Origin: Pocillopora verrucosa
Taxonomy: Eukaryota; Cnidaria; Anthozoa; Scleractinia; Pocilloporidae
Assembly (NCBI RefSeq): GCF_036669915.1
Contig: NC_089325.1
Coordinates: 6,749,900 to 6,813,899 of the forward strand
Length of the DNA stretch: 64,000 bases
Direction of reading: 5' to 3'
Shown here: piece after piece, positions 11,030 to 21,829 of the stretch
Position numbering within the stretch: the stretch's first letter is position 1
Layout: every line of letters starts with the position of its first letter
Position numbers and translations under genes: made by a program
The notes under the pieces: generated by a model
Told to the model about the DNA's origin: nothing
The model's input: the letters and a program-made list of their open reading frames with translations, nothing else
Databases searched by the model: none

Positions 11030-13725
11030 GTCCTCAGTTGGGAACTCCTTTCTAATGCATTTTTTCCTTTTTTACTCACGACACGTACCTCAAAATATAG
11101 CGAAGATCAAGGGATAATTCAAACTGAATAATATTAATGACCTTCTTGTCGCTACTTTTGGTAGTAATTTTGATCCCGTGCCCTGCCTACTATGAAAGTA
11201 TTCTCCGACATCCGAAATGTCCGTCTGTGTCTTTTGGGTTTAATAATTTCGAATTGGACCGCTACTAAGAAAAAATCCCTTGATTTTCTCTTGCCGCCAG
11301 TTATCGTTAAAAAGTAAAGAAAGCCAACAAAAAGAGGATAAATCGGAAAAATCGTTGACCTAATTGTTGTAAATCTTCAGTCAGGTTAAAAGAATCTCAA
11401 ACGAATGTCGCTTGCGCTGTTAAGTATATCAAAGCTCACTCCCATGACAACACCCACCAGACCATAAATAATTTGCATTTCAGTCACGTATTTTACTAAA
11501 TTAGATTTAGAGGAAGATTTCACTGAGTTATTATGGTAATTCAATTGGGGCGTATTTTCGAACGAAGGTTATTCTCTAGAAGTAAAGAATGGATAAAGCA
11601 GACAAGGTTCAGGGTTTTGTTTTAAGAAGGTAGATCAAATCCAGCTCTTTCCTTCTTTGACCCAGTGAAGTTGTAAGACTGAATAGTTCTTTTACGTGAT
11701 CTTACCGTAGAAAAGCGAACAACGGTTACAATTAACTGCATCACTGAGTAAAAATTTGAAGCAGATTTCAGTTTCAGTAGACTAGTATTTAGCTGCTAAT
11801 TTACGGCTGCGCTATTTATTCATTTAATAATTGACAAGGCATCAGCAAATACGTTCAATATCGCCCGACCGTTTCAATCGCAGACTGAAGAAGATTTTTT
11901 TCCCTTTGTTTGTTTCAAGGGCAAAACTTCGGTTCTAATAAGAGGGGCGCAGCTCTAGCACTAGGTGAAGAAGGAGAACGCCAAGGTGAAAGATATTGGG
12001 TGGGTAAGAAAACGAACTAGCAAGCCACACTCTTTTCTGGACTTTAGGAGCTACACATTTGCGTCACAAAATTTCGACTAGCTTTATATTTGCAAACATT
12101 ACCAGTTTGGAGGAAAATGCACAATATTGGTTCAGTGATTCGGCAAAAACTGCAAAGGGGCGACAGTAAGCCCAGAAAAAAAAAAGGAGGCCAAGCATAC
12201 GAAATATTTGAGTAGATCGATCGCAGACGGTAGATTGGAAACCGTTGTACTCCATTTGTTCGGTTACAAAGTTTTCACTATTATCCCAATACGTAACAAG
12301 GGATGAACAGTGACTCGACCGTTCCATGCCAAAAGTCAATATTGCATAATTGCCCAGCAGTTGGCTAAATATTAGAGTCGCACGGCCTTTCAGCCGTGCC
12401 ATGATGACTTCGCTTTCAGTAGCGTTCTAAAGGAAAAAATATTGGAGGTGAATTGATGGAATCAATTTCGTTGGTTAGCTGTTTTACGCTAGTTAGGGTG
12501 TGAACTTCTGTTTAAAGAAAACTTAATTTCACGTCTTACGTTAATTGGCTCTCGAGAACCACAAAAACACTTCACTTTATTTTTCTAGGCGCATCCGACC
12601 TCAACCTAATTTGTATCGATAAGTGACGCGTCACCAGCATCTGCATTTATCCCATTTGAAAAAATTCACGCAAAAAAAAAACAAACAAACAAACAAAACA
12701 AACATAAGCTTTTGAACGAAAAAATTTCTTGGCGTAAATATTGAAATTACCCTTGCAAAAAGCAAGTTATAGGTTGCGAGCAGGTTTTATCATCTAAAGA
12801 TGAAACTAAATTCACTTCCTGTGGGCGAATTTTGGTTATATTTAGTCATCCCTGTCACGTTAGCTTCGGCTCAAACCACGCACCATTCGGAAGGGTTAGT
12901 ATTTCAGTTGAAGTGGTAACTTGAGTTTAGTGAATCAGACCAGAAAAAGAATTGATTTAAAAAAGATAAAAAGAGTAGGCCTACTCGGCTTTCGTTGGTC
13001 TTTACCTAGCATAAATTCTTAGATTGTATTTTCCTTTTCTTAAGGGAAAACTGTAACGAATTACGTTACATTTTCGTTGCAGCTTTCAGCCTGACTGCTT
13101 CACGTGATAGGACTGGCAAAGGATGTGAGGCAAGCGTAAACGCCCCGCAGTAATCATTACAATAACAGTCGAGATCCAATTTATCCAATCTCCCGGGGAC
13201 AAAGGAAATTGGTGTAAGTTACGGAGAAACCAGATCAGTTCCGAAACTATATGAAGTTCGGAAAGACTGTGGGTTCATGGAAGAGTAGATAATAACAAAC
13301 TTATTACCCGGCGAAGCCCTTCCTCAGAGCATAATAAGGGTAAGATTCATAACAACAAAAGCTTAGATATCTGAAACATCTATGACTATAAGAAAAGTAT
13401 GCACCCACGCAATTAATTTTGTGGGCTTGTTATAGAATCGTCATGCAACGAAATCTACCTGCATTCTGAATCAATTTCGGATAGTGGCACTGTGGAAATA
13501 AGAGGTTGATGTGAGTGGACCAAGAAACCAGGATTTTAACCATATTCTTTCATATATTTAGACAATGGAAGTTCGACATTTTAAAATTTAAGGTCAGTCT
13601 CTGTAAAACGGAACCGGTTGGTGCGTGTGAGTCATACCCCGGAAGTAAATTGCTCGGAATTGCTCATTCGAAAATTCCGCATTTTTAACAACCAGATATC
13701 GCTATATGCCTCAACAATAAGAGAG
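11030..13725. other. Intergenic, no gene seen
   Basis: I see no supported gene here. A minus-strand open frame at 12064-12402 resembles nothing known and has no splice context. An (AAAC)n-type tract lies at about 12673-12705, and a small GCACGGC/GCCGTGC hairpin lies near 12379. Confidence 0.6.
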
Positions 13726-13730
13726 GGTGC

Positions 13731-13857
13731 CTATAAAAAAAAAAGCTTACAAACGCTGAACGAGTGGTCTTTCTTCAGTTTCTCGAGCAGGTAACATTCA
13801 TCCTAAAGGTGTGTATTCCCGTTTGCCAAATTTGGAGTTTGATATCAGCAATCAGAA
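13731..13857 (+). promoter_or_regulatory. Candidate TATA promoter and non-coding exon 1 of TAZ-C
   Basis: CCTATAAAAA forms a strong TATA box at about 13731-13738. Two good splice donors follow: CAG/GTAACA (GT near 13791) and AAG/GTAAGC (GT near 13859). The first coding exon of TAZ-C starts behind an acceptor (CTTTTCTAG, AG at 15453-15454), so a 5' UTR exon is expected and this fits. The spacing and donors are visible; the link is inference. Confidence 0.45.
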
Positions 13858-14550
13858 GGTAAGCCTGTCTTCACATCTCTCAGTGCCTTATAATACCTTA
13901 TTATCTATCTTCGTTTCGCTTTAACTGTGATTGCAACTGGGCTCTTATTCAGTGAAAAATTATTTAACCCTACTGCTTGCAACTTTTTGCGGGTATCATG
14001 TGCTGGCTTGTTTAGCTCGCGCTAAAAAACAACGGTTGTTTACATCTTAGCCCGGGCTGGCAAACGTCCGAATTTGATCGCCGTGGGGTAAATCTACCTC
14101 AGATCTGTAAAATAATCTCACTTGACAAATATTGCATGATCGTGACGATCTCATGCGTCGATTACGTCTGGTTAAGAGAAAATTTTCTCTCCGGCAGTGC
14201 AGATACCCTCTTAGACTTCTTGAGCTCGTTAACTCGCTCTCGTGATCAAAAGATAGTTCATATAGATCTAGCTTCGATGGTGAAGAATGCTTTGAAATTC
14301 GACGCTTAAAGCAAGAGGATCGATAGTTCGGTGATATTCAAGTCTTTTTTCGATTGAACGATTTTAAATTTCAAGTATCCGATCGACCTCCTACGTGTAA
14401 TTGTTACGTGCTGCTCCAAGCTCAAAGGGGCGGGGTGGATAGTACTTGAGACGGACGATGTTCTCGGGCGTGCTGCATAGGTGTATGTTCGAAAATGGTA
14501 GCTGAATCTGTTTTAATTTTTAAAATTGGCAAACAAGAATTGCGTGTCTT

Positions 14551-14570
14551 GAGCGAGCGAGCGAGCGAGC
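14551..14570. repeat. (GAGC)5 microsatellite
   Basis: Five uninterrupted GAGC units lie in the presumed 5' intron of TAZ-C. Confidence 0.9.
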
Positions 14571-15475
14571 CATTGTTTTAAACCAGGCATGAATAACAAT
14601 ACACTACAAATCCCACGCAGTTGTCAACTTATTCACAGACGCCACGAATATTATAACTTTTAGTTTTTTTTCCTGGCTTTAGACCGTAGCCTTACAAATC
14701 AAAAATGTTAGTGACGGGAGGTACCTCAAACACGATCTTGTGTCTTTTGCAGAGTCGTAAAGAAATTCTGTTTTAACTTTAAAAGCATTTTATGGTCTAG
14801 GTTCCTTCTAGGAAGCGATAATTGTTTCCGGTAATTTGAAAGTTTATACTTTCCTAGCTCATTTTCGTTTGTGAAAAAGTACAAACCCTTGTAGGGAGTC
14901 TCAAAGTTAAACTCTAGCTAGCCAAACTGTGGAAGTATAGTTCATAAGACAGCGGTTTAGCTTTGTCAGAAATATTTGTAAATATAGTCATCTTCTAGGC
15001 AGGAAATAACTACGTTTCTACTACGTAAAGATATTTTCGCTTTGAAAAGAAAGTCTTTCAAGAAATTCTTCTTTCCGGTAAGCGTCAATCTATTTCTAGC
15101 ATGGAAAACATGTCCGTAAGGTTTGTGTTGTGTCGAATAAGATGGTGATGTTTCTGAGAAATGTTTTGAGATTCGACCGGAAACTGACTTGTAAGTTGTT
15201 GACGAAGGCAAAAACCTTTATAGATAGGTTGCAAGCGGCTTTTTTTTGTCAACGAGTGATCAGACGCTAACACGCTTAATGCTATGTATTGATCCACTTA
15301 TTTACTTATTTATTTCATTATTTGAAAATGGATAAGCTGATTCATTGGTAGATTTAGGGGCAACAATCACGAACATCAAGGGAAATCAGACGTATCCGAA
15401 AAAATATGAAACTTAGGGGACCTCAATAACTCACAATGGATTTGGCTTTTCTAGATCATCGCGAGTTACGTCATA

Positions 15476-17630
15476 ATGGCAGGACAGGAAACCACAAACA
15501 CAAAAGATGCAGCTGCCGTACAAGGACGGTTTAAAAGTTCCCTAGAACTTCTAGAACACACTTTAAATTGTTGGAACCCCGAGTGTCCACTTCCACATTG
15601 TGTGAACATGAAGTTGACGATGAAACACACACAGGGCTGCAAAAAGACCCAGTGCCAGGTGTGCCAACGCATGAAAAACCTCGCTATAAAACACGCTGAA
15701 TCGTGCGATGATGTTTACTGCTGCATACCCTTTTGCATGGAAGAAAAACTTAAAGAGTTCGTGGCGTCTCAGATGGCGGACAGCAACACCTTGGACAAGA
15801 GCCAGCATTGGAAAAGAAGAGTTGTTACCGATGACGAAAGGAATGACCTTGTCACACCAAACTCCTCTCCCTCCAAGAATGTAAGGAAAATGAGCGCACC
15901 TCATCACATCGACAGCTGTTCTTCGGTGAATAGTAGCGACTTAAAAGGTGAATTAAAGCATCATTTTGTAAAGTCTTATTCTATGAAAGTTATTCGAATT
16001 GAAATATGAAAGAATTGAATTTGCAAGACTACGATGTAGTTTAAGTATATATGCATGTTAAACAGGAATGCCTATCAAAGGTCCTGATTAAAGTGATGAT
16101 AATCTATTTCAAACTGAGTAGCCACATTGGTAATGAATTCGCAACTGTTGTTAGCTGCCTTGGTGGGCCCTGCGTAAAGGCAACGATTTGATACACGGAA
16201 ACCTCAGGAAATTTAAAATTGAAGAATTCATAGCTAAGAAAGAAAAGAACACAGCACATAAAAGTGGTTTCATCAATTTTTAAACAACGTCATGCAAAAA
16301 GGGAAAATCGAATGACCATGAAGTTATTTCCTGTCGGAATAAAGAAATGTATGTTTCTTGGTTTCGAAATTTGAATTTTTTATCAGCGTGTTAAAATAGT
16401 TCGACATGTAAGCAGGGTTGCTTTCTGTAATGCCCTCAAATCTGTGTTAAAAACTTGAAATTTCCGCCCATTTCTGACCGATTAGGGACTGTGCAATAAT
16501 TATCAGGAGAAGGGGGATGGGGGGGGTGGTATAAAGAGGGGGGGGCACCATGTTAACTTATGGCCATCTGATTGAGGACCTTAAAAACTGCTTCAAAACA
16601 ATTATTAATTACTGTTAGCTCTTTGTTAAATTTTTTATGCGAATACACTATGTTTATTCATATCAAATCAGTCCCAAAAAGTAATGAATATCATTTTAGT
16701 AAGATAGTTGGGGTATTTTAATCCTTCAGTCAGCTTTTCAGCAGCTGTCCCCCCTCCCTCCCCCTCCCCCCCCTCCACTTTCACAGAAAATCACATGCTG
16801 TTGTTTTACCGCCCTCCGCCGTACTGATAATTATTGTAGAACCCCTTAAAAGCAGAATATAATATTATTACTTTAGCTCTAACAAACTAAGTTACGTTTA
16901 TAAAAGTTGAAAATAGAAAAACTTTTGTGGATTTGTAGGTGGAAAGACAGCTGTCAATCGCACAGCATCAGCAAATGAATTCTCGTCTCCATTGAGGCTC
17001 AGGACTTACACCTATCCAACTGATCAACAGAAGAGGGGACATCCTCTTGTTTCACCAACCAGCTCTGCGCCGTTTGTGAAATCTTCACGTCTGGAGCAAA
17101 GTAGGAACCACCTTGGTGCAAACGAAACGGTTACTTTGACAACCACCCAGCTCGATGCTTCCACAGGACCTCTTTCTGCTTCCGAAGAGGGTCCGATAAC
17201 GACGAAGATTCAGAAAACGTTCACTCCTTTACTTGCGGAAAAAGTAGATGTGCAAGAATATACAGGGACGCAACAGCAAGGTATGTCCTCTCTTCTTCCA
17301 GACAGGAGTTTTCAGAGCTGTCAAGCCACGCAAGCTGCCAATGCAGAAATTCGTGGGGGAACAGATCAGCTCAATACCTACCCCTTCTCTACTCATGTGG
17401 ACGTTTCCAACTGTAGTGCACCGATGGCACAGAGCGTCGGCGACAACCCTTATGGCGCGATGAGAGGAAATCAAGGGAGCAACGGTAATGCTGTTTTGAA
17501 AGCACGCCTTATGGACGCATTGAATAAGCTTTTAGGTCTGGGCCTGCAACGATTGGAAACGAAAGAGGAGCTTGTGATATGCATTAAGTCGTTGAGGAAA
17601 GCTGTCGAGGAGATCAAAGCTCTGGAGTAG
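15476..17630 (+). CDS. TAZ-C: stand-alone TAZ2-type protein, two coding exons (387 aa)
   Basis: The model is join(15476..15947, 16939..17630). The donor is AAAAG/GTGAAT and the acceptor TTTGTAG/GTGG; the join is phase 1 and keeps one frame, giving 387 aa. Residues about 24-96 are a full TAZ2-type domain with all twelve Cys/His zinc ligands (HTLNC...CVN; HTQGC...CQVC; HAESC...CIPFC). A Ser/Thr/Gln-rich middle follows, then the shared C-terminal helices (LKARLMDALNKLLGLGLQ). Without splicing, exon 1 would run on to a stop at 16009 and lose the C-terminal module, so the intron matters. TAZ-A and TAZ-B have no intron at this place. The ATG lies 21 bp after an acceptor. The presumed function is a nuclear adaptor that binds activation domains, inferred from the TAZ2 family. 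Confidence 0.85.
16500..16790. repeat. G-rich and C-rich tracts in the TAZ-C intron
   Basis: A G-tract (16509-16548) and a C-tract (about 16748-16778) lie on opposite sides of about 200 bp inside the TAZ-C intron. Opposite base bias could allow the transcript to pair with itself. It may be another diverged copy of the C-rich element. Confidence 0.4.
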
Positions 17631-17924
17631 CCCTTGACATTTTATACCATTTTGAACGCCATTACTTGTTTACAACTGTTATCTTAAAGCCGAATTTTTT
17701 CCAATTTGCACAACAGAAATCAACCAATCTGGTGGCTCAGAGAAAATGATGTGCTCAGACTAGGAAAATTAGCCATGATTAATCAGTTGTAGGTTTTTTT
17801 AAACTCCCATATGATCCTCAGTTGCTTCGCGAGTTACAACAATCTTCTCCCACTAACTCCAGTCATGTGCAACTGGCTTAGGAAATGGCGGGATTTTCAG
17901 TGCCTTGTAAGTCGTGTAAGGCAC

Positions 17925-18110
17925 GGTGGCTCAGAGTTTGGCGCGCTGAACCTCTGACATAGTAGGCGTTACGTCCTTTGATCCAGTTTCTTGATCATGT
18001 GCTCCGCGCGCTCGGCTGAGAGTAGCACTGGGGAGGACTGCCATCGGTTGTAATGGCTGACGTTTTCACAAAGTTAGCAGAAGTCATTATCAGAGTCAAG
18101 ATTTCTCCTT
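17925..18110 (+). mobile_element. Possible tRNA-derived SINE remnant
   Basis: The head GGCACGGTGGCTCAGAGTTT is tRNA-like, containing an A-box-like TGGCTCAGAG. A degenerate B-box-like TTTGATCCAG follows about 55 bp downstream. It is much weaker than the element at 34.6 kb and no tail or target duplication was identified. Confidence 0.3.
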
Positions 18111-18489
18111 GTGGCCACCTACAAAATGTTTAACTCCGTGACGATGACTTCTGGTAAGATTTACCAAACGTCAGTAACTACTACAGTCTTTCCCGGGACT
18201 CCCCTCACCTGGACGGTCATACTGCATGATCAAATGTTAGTTCTAGCTAACTTCAAACCGCCTATTGTTTAAAATAGTTTTCTGATGCCTTTTAACTTCA
18301 AACAAATTGAGTGACCAAAAAAAGTATTTTATTACAGAAATATGCATTTTTTTACAACATAGTGCCATTCACAGTGATGAGGATTGGCGAAAAAAACTTA
18401 GTTCATGAAAAAACTCTAGATCGATATAAAGTTAAAAAAATATTTCATTCATTTAAATAATCGGCGATATATGTGTTTGATCAAGACAT

Positions 18490-18495
18490 AATAAA
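18490..18495 (+). terminator. Possible poly(A) signal for TAZ-C
   Basis: This AATAAA lies 860 bp after the TAZ-C stop in very AT-rich sequence. Several others follow (for example near 18537), so the assignment is weak. Confidence 0.25.
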
Positions 18496-18689
18496 TATCT
18501 CTCAATGATATACTTTAAATTTAAAATATCTTTATCAATAAATTAGATATGGATAAATTATTATACAATAAAAACTTTGAAAACTGAGACAGAAAGAAGG
18601 GAAAATTCCTACGTTATGATGCTGTCACATTGTGACTACGTATACAAACTTTGTGACATATAAAAGATCGGTCAATGTTAATCACCGGG

Positions 18690-18985
18690 AGGGGAGGGGC
18701 GGGGAACTCTAGTTGTGTCTCGATAATATGTACTTGATCCCTTGATAAGTCTCTGTAATATTCTCATGAATCTCCCCCCCCCCTTGACAGTTACCTGATC
18801 CCCTACCAAGGCTATGTAATGTTCTTCTAACTCCTACCCCTACCCCTACCCCTACCCCTCTACTCCCCCTACCCCTACCCCTCTGCTCCCCTTACCCTTA
18901 CCCCTCTACTCCCCCTACCCCTACCCCTACCCCTACCCCTCTGCTCCCCCCCATCCTTCACGGGTGATAAATATGACTGGTCACT
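18690..18985. repeat. Dispersed C-rich repeat element, copy 2, with (CCCCTA)n
   Basis: It shares the order GGGAGGGGAGGG, TGTGTCTCGATAATAT, CTCTGTAATATTCT, C-run and TTGACAGTTA with the copies at 9.4 and 47.8 kb. At 18832-18954 it contains an interrupted (CCCCTA)n array with TCTGCTCC spacers. The array resembles a telomere-like variant repeat but is internal to the chromosome. Confidence 0.65.
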
Positions 18986-19711
18986 AATAAATACTTGTTA
19001 TTTGTTTCATCTTCACACTATACAAACTGGGTATATCTCGCACTCTTGTTGATAATTTGAAACGAAATTTATATAATTTATTTATAAGTGATAACTATGC
19101 TGAACTCAGTAAACCCGGCCTGAAAATCAATTGAAATCGATGAAAGAAATAAATAAAATAAAATACTGATATTGATCCAAAATAATTTTACATTTAACTG
19201 ACTGATCATTGAAAATATATTAGTCAAAGTCAAAAAGACCTCGCTGAGATATTAAACTATTATCACACCTCGCCATAATCACCTTCTTGTAGACAGAGCA
19301 TTCTTAGATTTAAAAGAACATATATCCTGACGGCGGCTAAACGTTGAAAGACTGATCAATTGAAGAAAAAAACTAATGGAAATCGGCGATCGTTTGATTA
19401 TCAGAGATAACAAATCGATCATGTGCTTGAAAAACATTTTCCCTAAACCATTTTTGATATAGGTGATTGCTCAATATATATTTCAATTGACTGATCAAGC
19501 CGGGTAATACCCACTGTAGCCAAAAATACGAGTTTCTTATATTCGTTAAGTAAACTTTCTATTCATGAATATCACTTGAAAAATCTCTGTCCTCATCAAA
19601 ATAGTGATTTTGGACTACTTCCCTTGATTCTATTCGCCTGAATGCTCACGTGTGCATTTCCACCGTCAGGAGACTTGAGCAGTTGATCACATAAGTAGAC
19701 AAATTTACGTT

Positions 19712-20365
19712 TTATCTGCTTCCCTTGTAAAAGTACCCAACTGTTATTTCACGTTCCTTCCATCGCCAGATTGGTAAGCCGCTTTTTGGGTCGCACTTAT
19801 CTTGGACCAAAACTTTAACTGTGTACTTTATGGCGGTACAGTAATGGTCGCAGTTTGGACAATGTGCCTCTCTTAAAAACCTTGGAATTTCACTTGGTCG
19901 GTCTGTAGACCGCCATTGCCATTGACAGGGGGATGCCCCCTGCATTATGGGCGAGGCAGAGCGTGTTTTTCTTAGTAGCGGTATCTTAAGGCCTGATTCG
20001 TCTGCCTCAGCCATGGCGTTTTCCATGATCATAAAGCGTTTCTCCTTCAGTATACGTCGCAGCACCTTTTTAGGGTACATTTTTTTACCACATGGTTGTG
20101 GCAATGGCCCTGCCAGTAATGTAATAACAAAAGAGGCCAGCAAGCCAGGAATCTGTAAGGAACAAGTTATGTCTTATTAACCTTATCATCAGTCTAACAT
20201 TTACAGTACATCTTCTACGCAGGGGAGTAAAAGTTAATCATGCGGTGCGTGAAGTGGAATTGAAAAGTTGTTAGTTGTATAGACTGCGCATGCGTTTTTG
20301 ACAACCTAGGCAAACAAATTGTCAACATTCCAACAATTTACATCAAACAAAACTAAAAAAAAAAC

Positions 20366-20402
<37 letters not shown>

Positions 20403-21493
20403 AAGCCTATATGGTGAAAATGATGAGGCACTTTAGATTCCCATTTCCTCTCATCCATCTTAATAAATTAAGAGATTCTTTAACAAATGAGATGGAGATT
20501 ATTAAAACCACAAATAGCCTATACAAGATTGTTTTATAAAGGTGTAGACGATCCTTTTCAGGCAAATGGGAAGATGTAATCGCCTAATCAAAAACCTGGA
20601 AATACGGTCCACTTCGGGAACGACACAATGTGTTTGGACAAACAGATTAGAAACAGACGATTATCATATGCAAAGGAACTATTCGAGCGGAGCTAATATC
20701 ATGGAAATTAAGTCTACTGAAAGATATACCTTTTATCGTGAAATTTAGTCATTAGAGGCTTCCAGACGTTTAGCGCTGAACAGTTAAACCATGGAAAGGG
20801 CTGGAAGCATAAAGCGGTATAATTTGCTAACTGTGAATGTCGACTCAACCAAAATTATTATTCTAGCAGAATTAAAATGAATTCTAGTAAAAATAAGTGC
20901 CGTAATTGAGTGAATACAACTCATATCGTAAACCAATTGAATATTTGAATGATATTTCGGACTATCCTGATGTTTCTAACGATTTCAGTGATTTTAAGGA
21001 CAACTTCCTGAGCTTTGGCCTTCGATTAGCGTAGTAGCTGATCAAAATCAAGTTGATTTTATCGTCCACTGATCTCTTAGGCTAGTACGCTTCAGCGAAG
21101 CACAGTAAGCGCGGAGTTAAATCAATTATTACAATTTAACTTAGATCTTATTCATGAACGGTTTTTCAGAGAAGTGCATAAAAACTCATGAAAGAAAAAA
21201 ACATAAACCTCACTTGCAACCTGCAAAAACGGAAAAAGGATATGTCATATTTGGACTAAACGTTTCGGGCCTTCTTTCGAACGACAGGCTCAAGGAAAAT
21301 CAAAATAAGCCTCTTTGCCGTTCAGCCGGAAAACTTTGACTAAATACGGCCGGCGAATGAAGGTTTAAAAATTCTGTTTACAAGAGTTTATCAACAGGCT
21401 CTAATCTAGATAACGAATGAATCATCGACCATCCTGTAAAGTTCTCTCAGTTCAATTACAGTTACTCACCAAGAGAAGCTTCCTTAAATTCAT
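19712..21493 (-). CDS. IL-17-like secreted cytokine A (154 aa)
   Basis: The model is complement(join(19712..20152, 21470..21493)). Exon 1 encodes eight residues (MNLRKLLL) and ends at a strong donor (G/GTGAGT). Exon 2 opens behind TTCCTTACAG in phase 0 and completes a signal peptide (IPGLLASFVITLLAG). The C-terminal 75 residues fit the IL-17 fold: CQW in place of CPW, then EIPRFLREAHCPNC like the family's R-x-P-x-x-x-x-E-A-x-C, a VLV strand with a Cys, and a final ITVG strand. The usual closing C-x-C is replaced by Y-F-Y. Six Cys remain after the signal peptide. IL-17 ligands are secreted dimers that signal through IL-17 receptors. Exon 2 is exactly as long (441 bp) as in paralog B. The domain call is firm to moderate; exon 1 is a good prediction. 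Confidence 0.75.
20369..20402. repeat. (AAC)n microsatellite in intron 1 of IL-17-like A
   Basis: About eleven AAC units follow an A-rich stretch, inside the intron of the minus-strand IL-17-like gene. Confidence 0.9.
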
Positions 21494-21641
21494 TTCGCCG
21501 AATATGCTGCTGTGAGGAGCTAAAAGTGTTGGCCAGTCGTTTTAGTCAACGAAATCCAAGGAGATTCTAAAGTATTGCAAACGAAGTTTCTGCCATCCTA
21601 TTTAAGACACCCTAGAATGGGTGTGCCATTATTGCAGCTAA

Positions 21642-21651
21642 GGGAAACCCC
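21642..21651. promoter_or_regulatory. kappaB-like site upstream of IL-17-like A
   Basis: GGGAAACCCC matches the Rel/NF-kappaB consensus GGGRNWYYCC and lies 149 bp upstream of the ATG of IL-17-like A. A comparable site lies upstream of paralog B. A poor TATA-like TTAAATA on the minus strand lies at about 21599-21605, between the site and the start codon. The match is seen; function is inference. Confidence 0.45.
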
Positions 21652-21829
21652 TTACATTGGTAAATTATCTAAAAAAAGATTTATTTTTAACTCAGTTGAT
21701 AGATTGTGTACCAAAACAAATGAAGCGCCGAACGAATTTTCCTCTTCCGTGTATATTTCTGCTCCGTGTATTGTAATCTTATATCTTCCCCCCACACAGA
21801 AGCCTTTTAAGGAAATATCGTTAGTTTAG

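Noticed and set aside
12064..12402. Minus-strand 112-codon open frame
   Set aside because: No family resemblance, no signal peptide or splice context; expected by chance in a window of this size.
18195..18204. kappaB-like GGGACTCCCC
   Set aside because: Not near any predicted promoter; treated as background for the motif.
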